Source: UBA4735 sp035935465 (lineage in GTDB: Bacteria > Chloroflexota > Limnocylindria > P2-11E). Taken from it: DNA of 16,497 nucleotides. Location of the stretch: assembly GCA_035935465.1 (NCBI GenBank), contig DASYXA010000046.1, positions 1-16,497 on the forward strand. The letters run 5' to 3'. The position numbers and the translations under genes are program-made. Within the stretch, counting starts at the first letter, position 1. Each line of letters opens with the position of its first letter. Under the pieces are notes generated by a model. It saw only the letters and a list, made by a program, of their open reading frames with translations. It searched no databases and had not been told where the DNA came from. Of the stretch, positions 5,250-12,587 are shown piece by piece.

Positions 5250-7127
5250 CTAGCGGGGCGCGGGGGGCAGCGCGCCGACGATCGGCACCGCGATCGCGAT
5301 CGCGAGCGGGAGCAGACCCACCATCGCCGAGCGCCAGGCGATCTGGCCACGCTGGCGGGTCGTCGGTCTCCCCGAGCGAGCCGACGCGTTGCCTGACCGG
5401 CGATGCCAGCCGTCGAATGCGACGCGCGCGAAGAAGAGATACGCCGCCAGCCCGGTCAGGCACCAGGCGAGCACGCCGAGGACGAGGCTGAAGAGGATCG
5501 GGAACAGCACGAACGTGAGCAGGACGACCGATGCCGCGATCGTCGGAAGGACGGCGGTCGCTCGCTGCTGCTCGCGTGCGGCCGCGACGAGCGCCGCGGT
5601 GGCCAGGAGGAAGCTCGCCCCGAAGAAGGTCGCCGGACCGTAGGGCGGAAGGAGGACCTGACGGAGATCGTTGGTCAGGACGGTCACGCCGCCGGCGATG
5701 GCCGCAACACCGGGAAGGGACGCGATCCAGCTCCAGACCGCGGCGCCGTCGGCGAGGAGGCGATCGCTTCGGGCGATGATCGCGAAGCAGAAGACCGCGA
5801 TCGTCCACAACCGCCAGGCCACCAGCGTGAGCAGCCGGTCCCGCCGCTGCTGCACCCACGGAGTCTCGTCGGCCAGGGGCTTCCAGAAGCGCGACCCGGT
5901 GCGGTCCGCGGGTCGCTCGATCAGCTGGGCGAGCCGCCCGATGAACTCCTCGGGATTGTCGACGTAGCCGCCGTGGTCCGACACGACGCTGAAGCTGTTG
6001 GCCACCGCGAATTCCTGAGGCGGCTGGGCCAGCGGATCGCTCGGCCGGAGGTCGATCCGCCCATGCGCGACGGGGTCATACGTGGCCCAGAAGTCGCACC
6101 ACGGGATGTGCCGGGGCAGATCGCCGTCCAACCGATGAAAGGTCCGTGGCGCGAGATCCCACACGTTGTTGATCGCGGCGCCGAACGTCACGAGGAGGCG
6201 GACCCGCTCGATGGCGCGGGCCTCTCCGGAGAGCAGCGCGTCGTAGGCGACCGCCGCGCCCTGCGAGTGTCCCGCGACGATGATGTGGCTGCAGCGCTCG
6301 ATACGAGCCAACCAGTCGATCGCGTCGAGGATGGCCCGCCTGATGTTGAGTGCTTGGATCTCGTCGTTGATGAAGACCTCGAAGTCGCCGACGTGCTCGG
6401 TGAGGAACGGCCGCATCAGCTTGGTCAGGACGAACTCCTCGACCTGCTTGATCGGGATCTGCGCGAGCACGAACAGGAGCCACAGGAGCGGATACCCGAC
6501 GAGGGCGGCGAGGCCGTAGCAGACGATGAACAGGCCGCTTTGCAGCAGCAGCAGCGCTCCCCCAACGGCGTCCACGCGGAGCGTGCCCGAGGCCGGGTCA
6601 TAGCGCCGAACCTCTTGCCGGGCTCGTTGCGCGAGCCTCGCCAGGACGCGCGCGAAGACGGCGCTGCTCCAGGAGATCATCGTCTTGAACGGCGGCGCCT
6701 CCAGGCGAGCGGCCCACCACCCTTCCGCGACGACCCACGTCTCTGGCGGCGTCCCGCGATGAGCGGGGAGGTCGATCGTGAATCGGGCCGGGCCCCGCTG
6801 CCATGGATCCCCGTAGGACAAGTGCGACCATCCGACGCGGCTGTCGTCGTCGCAGCTCCGTCCGGCAGGACACTCGTTGCGATGCCACGCCTTGAGCCAA
6901 TCCAAGAGCGGCTCGCCGAATTCGCGCACGGTGCTGCTCTGGCTCTGGCTCCCGATACCGTGTACGAAGAGCACGCCCACGCGCCGTCGTCCCGATGCAG
7001 GCGGCGGGAGGGGCACCCAATAGGGGCCGTCCTTCTCGGCGGCACCCCGAGTCACCGCGGGGACTGAGCGGCTGGGGCGCATGTGCAGCGGGGTAGTAGG
7101 GACGTAGGACGCAAAAGTCAATGGCAT
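5250..7127 (-). CDS. Multi-pass membrane alpha/beta hydrolase (lipase-like)
   Basis: Up to 625 residues from the ATG at 7127. The hydrolase core shows the oxyanion-loop strand GVLFVHGIGSQ (51-61) and the nucleophile elbow HIIVAGHSQGAAVAYDALL (281-299, Ser288). Candidate acid and base residues are Asp351 (WATYDP) and His385 (VSDHGGYVDNPEEF). A hydrophobic hairpin (about 188-225) interrupts the region between strand and elbow, and the C-terminal third (about 424-625) holds roughly five to six hydrophobic spans, so the enzyme is membrane-anchored. The substrate is unknown; a lipid or acyl ester is plausible. The start is uncertain: an in-frame ATG at 7082 removes 15 unconserved residues, and the DNA between contains TTGACT (7120-7115) that could be a -35 element. 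The minus-strand gene upstream ends 30 nt before 7127 and may be cotranscribed. Confidence 0.8.
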   Translation of the reverse strand: MPLTFASYVPTTPLHMRPSRSVPAVTRGAAEKDGPYWVPLPPPASGRRRVGVLFVHGIGSQSQSSTVREFGEPLLDWLKAWHRNECPAGRSCDDDSRVGWSHLSYGDPWQRGPARFTIDLPAHRGTPPETWVVAEGWWAARLEAPPFKTMISWSSAVFARVLARLAQRARQEVRRYDPASGTLRVDAVGGALLLLQSGLFIVCYGLAALVGYPLLWLLFVLAQIPIKQVEEFVLTKLMRPFLTEHVGDFEVFINDEIQALNIRRAILDAIDWLARIERCSHIIVAGHSQGAAVAYDALLSGEARAIERVRLLVTFGAAINNVWDLAPRTFHRLDGDLPRHIPWCDFWATYDPVAHGRIDLRPSDPLAQPPQEFAVANSFSVVSDHGGYVDNPEEFIGRLAQLIERPADRTGSRFWKPLADETPWVQQRRDRLLTLVAWRLWTIAVFCFAIIARSDRLLADGAAVWSWIASLPGVAAIAGGVTVLTNDLRQVLLPPYGPATFFGASFLLATAALVAAAREQQRATAVLPTIAASVVLLTFVLFPILFSLVLGVLAWCLTGLAAYLFFARVAFDGWHRRSGNASARSGRPTTRQRGQIAWRSAMVGLLPLAIAIAVPIVGALPPAPR

Positions 7128-7131
7128 CCGA

Positions 7132-7153
7132 CCGACGGGACTTGCCTCGTCGG
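7132..7153. other. Short inverted repeat between two minus-strand genes
   Basis: CCGACG and CGTCGG form a 6-bp stem around a 10-nt loop, filling most of the 30-nt gap between the SH3-tail membrane protein gene and the hydrolase gene. It could be a weak attenuating or terminating hairpin, but no U-tract follows and the stem is short. Confidence 0.25.
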
Positions 7154-7157
7154 GGAG

Positions 7158-7712
7158 TCAGGCGACCGCGCGCTCCGCGAGCGAATCCTTCGGCAGCCAG
7201 CCGCTCCCGCCCCGCGATTCGACGAACGCGAACTCCGCGATCTCGCCGAGCGCCGTGACCGGATCGCCGGCCGCGACCTCGCAGACCGGCTGCGCGAGCA
7301 GCGCCGGACCGTTCGTCACGTTCGCGGTCCACCGCAAGACCCGCGGCATCGGGCGCTGGTAGCGCTGGAACCCCGGGACGTCGCCGACACCCGCGGTCTT
7401 CGTGCTGCGTGGATCGGCCGCGACGGCGAGCGACGGCCTGTTCCTGATCGCCCGCTCGATCCGTTCGTGCGCGGCGACGTGCGCGCCGAGCAGCGCGAGC
7501 GCGTCGGCCATCGCCCAGAACAGCAGCGCGACCGCGCCGACGAGGAGCGCGAACACGACCGGCGGCACGACCCCGGTCGCGCCGACGAACGGGACCAGGG
7601 TCAGCAGCTGCGCGCGAAAGGCCGCGACGCCGACGATCGCACCGAGGACGATGAGCGCCGCGAAGAGCCTGAGTGCCCCGGCGACCACTCCGGTCCCGGG
7701 CCGTTCATCCAC
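7158..7712 (-). CDS. Two-helix membrane protein with SH3-like C-terminal tail
   Basis: 184 residues from a GTG at 7712. The frame stays open further upstream, but earlier starts add Pro/Arg-rich sequence that looks non-coding. Two hydrophobic segments (about 12-33 and 46-78) are followed by WAMADALALLGAHVAAHERI, a layout seen in small bacterial membrane proteins. A basic linker comes next. The C-terminal part (about 135-180: VCEVAAGDPVTALGEIAEFA and GSGWLPKDSL) resembles a bacterial SH3-like domain. I do not recognise a named family and give no function. No Shine-Dalgarno supports the start. The gene lies just upstream of the membrane hydrolase on the same strand and may act with it at the membrane, but that rests on position only. 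Confidence 0.6.
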   Translation of the reverse strand: MDERPGTGVVAGALRLFAALIVLGAIVGVAAFRAQLLTLVPFVGATGVVPPVVFALLVGAVALLFWAMADALALLGAHVAAHERIERAIRNRPSLAVAADPRSTKTAGVGDVPGFQRYQRPMPRVLRWTANVTNGPALLAQPVCEVAAGDPVTALGEIAEFAFVESRGGSGWLPKDSLAERAVA

Positions 7713-7878
7713 CGCGCAGAACAGTGCTGGCGAACGCGGACGCGGGTCAAGTGAACCGAAAGTACCGGGCGACACCGCATCGACACCGTCGTGAACACTC
7801 CGTAAACGCGCGACGGAACGCGGCACCCCTGGCTCCGGGCCGGGTATGCGTAGCAAGAACCCGCGAAGGAGTCATGAC

Positions 7879-8448
7879 ATGAAGCTCGCCACGGTCATCG
7901 CCCCCGCGCTCGCCCTCGCGATGCTCGGCACCGGCCCGTTCGGCTCGGTCGCGTTCGCCGACACCGGCTCGACGACGGCACCCGCGCCGGTCGCGACCGA
8001 TCACACGTTCCAGCGCGCGATCGACGCCTTCCGCGACGTGCTCGACAGGATGGTCGACGCGCATGTGCTCACGCCCGAGCAGCGCGAGGCCGTCGTCGCC
8101 GCGGCCGTGCAGGCCGGCTGGGACGGCTTTTCGGTCGAGCGGCTCGGCGACATCCTCGTCCCGCTCGTCGCGAACGGCACGATCAGCGCCGCGCAGCGCG
8201 ACGCGATCCTCGACGGCGTGCGCCGCTCCGACCGGGTGACGTTCCGCCTCGCGGTCACCCTCGACCGCCTGGGCGACCGGGGCCTCCTGAGCCGCGATCA
8301 GCGCGACGCGATCGTCACCGCCTTGCACCGCTCGGACTGGGACGGCTTCTCGATCGAGCGGCTCGGCGACATCCTCACCGGCCTCGTGAAGGACGGTGCG
8401 ATCACCGCGCGCGAGCGCGCGATGATCCTCGACGGCGTGCGCCGTTAG
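7879..8448 (+). CDS. Exported protein with two 53-residue helical repeats
   Basis: 189 residues from the ATG at 7879, supported by AAGGAG (7866-7871) 7 nt upstream. A signal peptide is clear: MKLATVIAPALALAML, then a likely cleavage after AFA (residues 25-27) before DTGSTT. The mature protein has an N-terminal helical stretch (43-63) and two ungapped repeats at 64-116 and 137-189. Both share the frame QR-A-(V/I)V, WDGFS(V/I)ERLGDIL, LV--G-I, AILDGVRR or MILDGVRR. The repeats have no cysteine or obvious catalytic residue and look like a binding or structural module of the cell surface. Family not recognised. It is divergent from the minus-strand membrane protein (166-nt gap) and followed by a strong hairpin, so it is probably transcribed alone. 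Confidence 0.8.
   Translation: MKLATVIAPALALAMLGTGPFGSVAFADTGSTTAPAPVATDHTFQRAIDAFRDVLDRMVDAHVLTPEQREAVVAAAVQAGWDGFSVERLGDILVPLVANGTISAAQRDAILDGVRRSDRVTFRLAVTLDRLGDRGLLSRDQRDAIVTALHRSDWDGFSIERLGDILTGLVKDGAITARERAMILDGVRR
8068..8226 (+). repeat. Protein-level repeat copy A (53 codons)
   Basis: Encodes residues 64-116 of the exported repeat protein. It aligns without gaps to copy B (8287-8445), with about half or more of the residues identical, notably DGFS-ERLGDIL and ILDGVRR. Confidence 0.75.
8287..8445 (+). repeat. Protein-level repeat copy B (53 codons)
   Basis: Encodes residues 137-189, the C-terminal copy. Its period relative to copy A is exactly 73 codons, pointing to an internal duplication of a unit longer than the 53 conserved residues. 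Confidence 0.75.
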
Positions 8449-8467
8449 CCGGGATCCCGGTGATCCG

Positions 8468-8498
8468 ACGGGGACCGCCCGACCGGGGCGGTCCCCGT
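8468..8498 (+). terminator. Strong hairpin after the exported repeat protein gene
   Basis: A perfect 13-bp stem, ACGGGGACCGCCC and GGGCGGTCCCCGT, with a 5-nt loop (GACCG) starts 19 nt after the stop codon. There is no T-tract, as in many GC-rich genomes, so it may terminate poorly alone or mainly protect the mRNA 3' end. Confidence 0.7.
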
Positions 8499-8544
8499 GC
8501 GTCCGGCCACCTGCATCCATAAACCGTGGCTGAACGGGCTTGGC

Positions 8545-8550
8545 TAGGAT
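8545..8550 (+). promoter_or_regulatory. Possible -10 element for the Asp-box protein gene
   Basis: TAGGAT matches the -10 consensus at four of six positions, 33 nt before the start codon. No convincing -35 element is visible, so this is weak. Confidence 0.25.
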
Positions 8551-8582
8551 TCCGCCGAGCGAGAGCTCGGGGAGGTTCACCG

Positions 8583-10241
8583 ATGCGCAGATCACCGCTC
8601 GCGTTGTTCATCGCGATCGTGTTCGTCGTTGCGGCCGCGGGAACGGCCATCGCGACATCGAGCACCGACAGCCAGGCGAACCAGCCGCAGGTCGCGGGGG
8701 ACGCGACGTCGAACGCGACGGCGCGCTTCCCGACGAACAAGCAGAACGAGCCGAGCGTCGCGATCGCGCCCGACGGGACGCACGCGATCGCGGGCTCGAA
8801 CGACGAACAGAAGCAGCCGGCCTGCGGCCCAGGTGCGCAGCGCGGTGCCGGCGCGCCGGCGAACGACTGCTCGTTCTTCCCGAACGTCGGCACGAGCGGC
8901 GTGTACACCTCGAGCGACGCGGGCGCCACGTGGACGAACCGCGGCCTGCTCCCCGGCTACAGCGACACCGGCACCTCGGTGGCGGCGTCGGCCGGCGCGC
9001 TCCCGACCTCCGCGCCCGCGGGCTCGAAGGTCTCGGACGGTGACCCGGTCGTCGCGTTCGGCCCGAAGCTCGTGAACGGCGCCTTCACCTACGCGCAGGG
9101 CGCCCGCGCGTACTACGCGAACCTCACCGCCTTCAGTAGCGCCGGCCGTCCGGGCAACCAGTTCGCCGAGATGATCGGCGTCTCGATCTCCGACGACTAC
9201 GGCGCGTCGTGGTACGACCCGGTGATCGCGGCCCAGTCGAACGGCAACGTGTTCAACGACAAGGAGTCGCTCTGGGCCGACCGCAATCCGGCCTCGCCGT
9301 ACTTCGGCCGGGTGTACGTGAGCTACACCGAGTTCCGGTCGATCCCCTCGACCGCCGAGCCGGTCATCGTCGTGTACTCCGCGGACGGCGGGCTCACCTG
9401 GTCCAAGCAGAATCAGGTCTCAGCCGCGTACAACAACCGCGCCCGCGGCGGCCGGCAGGGTTCGGTCGTCCGGACCGGCCCGAACGGCGAGGTCTACGTG
9501 ATCTTCGAGGACGGCGACAACAAGCTGGGCAGCCAGCAGATCGTGGTCGTCTCGCTCGACGGCGGCAAGAGCTTCTCGAGGAAGATCTCGATCGCCGCGG
9601 TCACCGACATCGCCGCCGCGATTCCCGGCGCCAACTTCCGCACCGACAGCTTCGCGAGCGCCGCGGTCGATCAGTCGAGCGGCGCGATCTACGCCACGTG
9701 GTCCGATGCCGCGAGCGGCAGCGGCCGCATCGTGGTGTCGAAGGGAACGAACCAGGGCCGGACCTGGTCCGCACCGGTGACCGTGTCGACGGCCGCCGAG
9801 GGCTACGCGTTCTTCCAGGGCCTCGACGTCGCCCCGAACGGACGGATCGACATCGGCTACCAGGCCCAGGTCGCGGTGAACCCCGCCACGTACGGCACCG
9901 GGAACGCGGCGATCGACAGCTGGTACGTGTCCTCGAGCGACGGCGGCGCGACCTGGTCGGCGCCGCGCAAGATCTCGAGCGCGTCGTCCGACCCGGCGGC
10001 CTCCGCACAGAACAACCTCGCCCTCCAGTTCTGGGGGGACTACAGCACGCTCGCCTCGACCGACGACGCGGCGCTGTTCATCTACACCGACAGCCGCACC
10101 GGCGCAGGCTGCCCGGCGGTCGACGCGTACCAGCACGGCCTCGACGGAAGCGGCCCCGCGGTCGCCAAGCCCGCACCCGGGACCGACTGCCCCGCGCAGT
10201 TCGGCAACAGCGACGTCTACGTGAGCAAGGTCACGCCGTAA
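8583..10241 (+). CDS. Secreted Asp-box (BNR repeat) beta-propeller protein, sialidase-like fold
   Basis: 552 residues from the ATG at 8583, supported by GGGGAGG (8569-8575) 7 nt upstream. The N-terminus is a signal peptide (MRRSPLALFIAIVFVVAAAG, cleavage probably near residue 24). Six Asp-box motifs mark beta-propeller blades: SDAGATW (111-117), SDDYGASW (203-210), SADGGLTW (266-273), SLDGGKSF (324-331), TNQGRTW (389-395) and SSDGGATW (451-458). Four cysteines (81, 96 and two near the C-terminus) could form disulfides. Asp boxes occur in sialidases but also in many non-enzymatic secreted propellers. I do not see the RIP motif or the arginine triad of true sialidases, so enzyme activity is not claimed. 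It is flanked by hairpins on both sides and so is likely monocistronic. Confidence 0.82.
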   Translation: MRRSPLALFIAIVFVVAAAGTAIATSSTDSQANQPQVAGDATSNATARFPTNKQNEPSVAIAPDGTHAIAGSNDEQKQPACGPGAQRGAGAPANDCSFFPNVGTSGVYTSSDAGATWTNRGLLPGYSDTGTSVAASAGALPTSAPAGSKVSDGDPVVAFGPKLVNGAFTYAQGARAYYANLTAFSSAGRPGNQFAEMIGVSISDDYGASWYDPVIAAQSNGNVFNDKESLWADRNPASPYFGRVYVSYTEFRSIPSTAEPVIVVYSADGGLTWSKQNQVSAAYNNRARGGRQGSVVRTGPNGEVYVIFEDGDNKLGSQQIVVVSLDGGKSFSRKISIAAVTDIAAAIPGANFRTDSFASAAVDQSSGAIYATWSDAASGSGRIVVSKGTNQGRTWSAPVTVSTAAEGYAFFQGLDVAPNGRIDIGYQAQVAVNPATYGTGNAAIDSWYVSSSDGGATWSAPRKISSASSDPAASAQNNLALQFWGDYSTLASTDDAALFIYTDSRTGAGCPAVDAYQHGLDGSGPAVAKPAPGTDCPAQFGNSDVYVSKVTP

Positions 10242-10264
10242 GGCACCGCGATCCCGCGATCTCG

Positions 10265-10291
10265 AAGGGCCGCCCGAACGGGGCGGCCCTT
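10265..10291 (+). terminator. Hairpin after the Asp-box protein gene
   Basis: A perfect 11-bp stem, AAGGGCCGCCC and GGGCGGCCCTT, with a GAACG loop lies 24 nt after the stop. CCTATTT follows, a weak T-rich run. Core and loop resemble the hairpin at 8468-8498. Confidence 0.7.
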
Positions 10292-10312
10292 CCTATTTGC
10301 GTCGGACCGAGC

Positions 10313-10318
10313 TACGAT
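10313..10318 (+). promoter_or_regulatory. Possible -10 element for vapBC
   Basis: TACGAT matches the -10 consensus at four of six positions, about 60 nt before the vapB start. There is no clear -35 element, so confidence is low. Confidence 0.28.
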
Positions 10319-10377
10319 GTAAGGCGGTGGTGAGAAGTAAGGCATCTGGGGCTCGCAGGATCTCGGAGGTCACTGGC

Positions 10378-10659
10378 ATGTACCGCGCCCGGGTCACGAG
10401 CAAAGGGCAGGTCACGATCCCCTCGGCCGTGCGGGACCAGCTCGGCCTGCGTACCGGGGACGAGCTCCTGTTCGAGCCGAAGACGCTCCGATTCAGCGCG
10501 GCACCGCGCCCGAAGCTGAGCGAGCTTTACGGGATCCTCGCCCCGACCGGACCGCTGCCGCCATTCGACCGGGATACGGAACGAGCTCAGGCGGCAGCGG
10601 CGGCGGGGCGGTACGACGCCGAGAAGACTGCCAAGATCGTGAAGCGCCGCCGGCAGTGA
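10378..10659 (+). CDS. vapB: VapB antitoxin, AbrB/MazE (SpoVT) fold
   Basis: 93 residues from the ATG at 10378, with GGAGG (10365-10369) 8 nt upstream. Residues 1-35 form a swapped-hairpin AbrB DNA-binding domain: YRARVTSKGQVTIPSAVRDQ and LGLRTGDELLFE. The rest is an extended tail (KLSELYGIL, RAQAAAAAGRYD) of the kind that wraps around and blocks the PIN toxin. As in other VapBC systems it should neutralise the toxin and repress its own operon as a VapBC complex. The toxin gene begins inside its stop codon (GTGA), so translation is coupled. Confidence 0.88.
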   Translation: MYRARVTSKGQVTIPSAVRDQLGLRTGDELLFEPKTLRFSAAPRPKLSELYGILAPTGPLPPFDRDTERAQAAAAAGRYDAEKTAKIVKRRRQ

Positions 10660-11057
10660 CCACGGCATGGCTCGATACCAACGTCGTCGTGCGATTTCTG
10701 ACCAGGGATCCCGCGCCGCAGGCGGCCCGCGCCGACCGACTTCTCGCGAGGGCTCAGTCCAAGGAGATCGCGCTTCGGCTGTCGAACATCATCGTCGCGG
10801 AGATCGTGTGGACGCTGGCTAGCAGATACGGACACGGTCCGGACCGCATCGCTGCGGCGCTGAGCGCTTTCCTCCGAGCCGACGGCATCCTCGCCGACGA
10901 CCGGGATGGCCTGGTCGAGGCGCTTGCCGTGATGGTCGAGCGGCGGGTGTCCTTTCCCGATGCGTACGTGGCGGTGTCGGCACGGCGCGCCGGGGAACCG
11001 GTCTGCAGCTTCGATCGGGACTTCGAGCGGCTGGACGTGGAGATCCTCGCGGGCTGA
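10656..11057 (+). CDS. vapC: VapC toxin, PIN-domain ribonuclease
   Basis: 133 residues from the GTG at 10656, overlapping the vapB stop. The PIN-domain acidic residues are all present: Asp7 (WLDTNVVVRFL), Glu49 (VAEIVWTL), Asp102 (SFPDAYVAVSA) and Asp120 (CSFDRDFERL). They bind Mg2+ or Mn2+ and cut RNA; VapC targets in other bacteria are tRNAs or rRNA, and the target here is unknown. The length is typical. The gene ends 3 nt before the convergent recQ stop with no terminator between, so the two transcripts probably overlap. Confidence 0.9.
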   Translation: MTTAWLDTNVVVRFLTRDPAPQAARADRLLARAQSKEIALRLSNIIVAEIVWTLASRYGHGPDRIAAALSAFLRADGILADDRDGLVEALAVMVERRVSFPDAYVAVSARRAGEPVCSFDRDFERLDVEILAG

Positions 11058-11060
11058 CGT

Positions 11061-12587
11061 TCAGCGACTCGCGCGCAGCAGCTCGAGGAACCGGTCGCCG
11101 TAGCGCTCGAGCTTCGCCGGACCGACGCCGGAGATCGCGAGCAGCTCGCGCTCGGTGGTCGGCACCGCTGCGGCCATTCCGCGCAGCACCGCGTCGCTGA
11201 ACACGATGTACGCCGGCACGTGCTCGGCGTCGGCGATCGACTTGCGCAGCGCGCGCAGCTTCTCGAACAGCTCGGCGTTCGGCTCGGCGTCGATGGGCAC
11301 CTTCGCCGCGGCTGACGCCGTCCCGCGATGGCTGTCGGCGAGCAGCGCGCCGAGGTCGCGCCCGAGGCAGGCGTCGCAGCTCGTGCCGCAGCGCTCGATC
11401 GGCTCGTCGAAGTACGCAGTGAGCGACTGGTGGCGGCAGTGTGCGCTCTCGGCGAGCCGGAACAGCTGGATCGTCTTCTCCTTGGTGGCGCGGCGCAGCT
11501 CCGGGTCGTCGCTCTCGAAGCGGTCGTAGGCGAGCACGTCGACCCACGAGTACATGAGCACGCAGTCGCTCTCGAGGCCGTCGCGTCCGGCCCGTCCGAT
11601 CTCCTGGTACCAACCCTCGAGGCTGCGCGGGAGGTCGCGGTGCACGACGAAGCGGACGTTGCTCTTGTCGATGCCCATGCCGAACGCGACGGTGGCCACG
11701 ATGACGTCAGCCTCATCGCGCGCGAACGCGTCCTGGCTGTCCGCGCGCTCCTCGTCGGTGAGGCCGGCGTGGTACGCGCGGGCGCGCACGCCGTTCCGCC
11801 GCAGCCACGCGGAGAGATCGTCGACGCTCTTGCGCGACAAGCAGTACACGATCCCGCTCGAGCCGCGATGCTTCCTGACGATCGCGAGGATGTCCTTCCG
11901 CGTGTCGCGGCCGGCGCCCTTCTTCTGCGTCGTGATGACCAGGTTCGGGCGGAAGAACGAGCCCTTGAAGCCGTCCGGCTTGCGCATCCCGAGCTGGCGG
12001 ATGATGTCGCCGACCACCTGCCGGGTCGCGGTCGCGGTGAGGGCGAGGATCGGGAGGTCGCCGAGCTGCGTCTTCAGGCCGGCGAGCTGCCGGTACGCGG
12101 GACGGAAGTCGTGGCCCCAGTGGCTGATGCAGTGGGCCTCGTCGACGACGATGAGGCTGACCTTCGACACCGCGAGCGCGCCGCGCAGCCAGTCGCCGAG
12201 GCCCTCGGGCGCGGCGTACACGATGTCGAGCAGCCCGGCGCGGAGCTGCGCGAGCGTGGATCGCCGCTCCTCGGGCGTGAGCGTCGAATTGAGGACCGCG
12301 GCGCGGAAGCCGGTGCGCACGAGCGCGTCGACCTGGTCCTTCATCAGCGAGATGAGCGGGGAGAGCACGAGCACCGGTCCGGGGAGGATCTTCGCCGGGA
12401 TCTGGAACGTGAGGCTCTTCCCCGCCCCGGTCGGCATGAGCCCGATGCAGTCGCGGCCGGCGAGCACCGCGTCGATGATCCGGCGCTGCCCCGGCCGGAA
12501 CCCGTCATAACCGAACACCGTCCGGAGCACCTCGTCGGGATCGCTGAACCGGCGCGCCGGATCGAACGCCGGGCCGGCCGCGGTCAC
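11061..12587 (-). CDS. recQ: RecQ-family ATP-dependent DNA helicase, short form
   Basis: 508 residues from the GTG at 12587, which overlaps the upstream cyclase gene stop (GTGA). Superfamily 2 motifs are clear: motif 0 FGYDGFRPGQ (25-34), Walker A PTGAGKS (52-58), DEAHCISHWGHDFRP (150-164), LALTATAT, and motifs V-VI VATVAFGMGID and QEIGRAGRDG. A zinc-binding four-cysteine segment follows (SAHCRHQ, ERCGTSCDAC). The C-terminal ~75 residues are an HRDC domain (LRALRKSIAD to GVGPAKLERYGDRFLELL). Only about 35 residues separate the zinc site from HRDC, so the winged-helix part of the RQC region found in E. coli RecQ (about 610 aa) seems absent. RecQ unwinds DNA in recombination repair. Placement last in an operon with a signalling ATPase is unusual. 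Confidence 0.93.
   Translation of the reverse strand: MTAAGPAFDPARRFSDPDEVLRTVFGYDGFRPGQRRIIDAVLAGRDCIGLMPTGAGKSLTFQIPAKILPGPVLVLSPLISLMKDQVDALVRTGFRAAVLNSTLTPEERRSTLAQLRAGLLDIVYAAPEGLGDWLRGALAVSKVSLIVVDEAHCISHWGHDFRPAYRQLAGLKTQLGDLPILALTATATRQVVGDIIRQLGMRKPDGFKGSFFRPNLVITTQKKGAGRDTRKDILAIVRKHRGSSGIVYCLSRKSVDDLSAWLRRNGVRARAYHAGLTDEERADSQDAFARDEADVIVATVAFGMGIDKSNVRFVVHRDLPRSLEGWYQEIGRAGRDGLESDCVLMYSWVDVLAYDRFESDDPELRRATKEKTIQLFRLAESAHCRHQSLTAYFDEPIERCGTSCDACLGRDLGALLADSHRGTASAAAKVPIDAEPNAELFEKLRALRKSIADAEHVPAYIVFSDAVLRGMAAAVPTTERELLAISGVGPAKLERYGDRFLELLRASR

Noticed and set aside
5403..7067. Long plus-strand open frame (554 codons) opposite the membrane hydrolase
   Set aside because: Composition is highly charged and repetitive, with no motif; the minus strand encodes a clear GHSQG hydrolase with membrane spans.
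7786..7816. CCGTCG/CGACGG inverted repeat upstream of the exported repeat protein
   Set aside because: A 6-bp stem with a 19-nt loop is common by chance in GC-rich DNA; no promoter elements could be placed around it.
9209..10333. Second plus-strand frame inside the Asp-box gene
   Set aside because: Arginine-rich out-of-frame reading of a gene with six Asp boxes; an artefact of GC-rich codon use.
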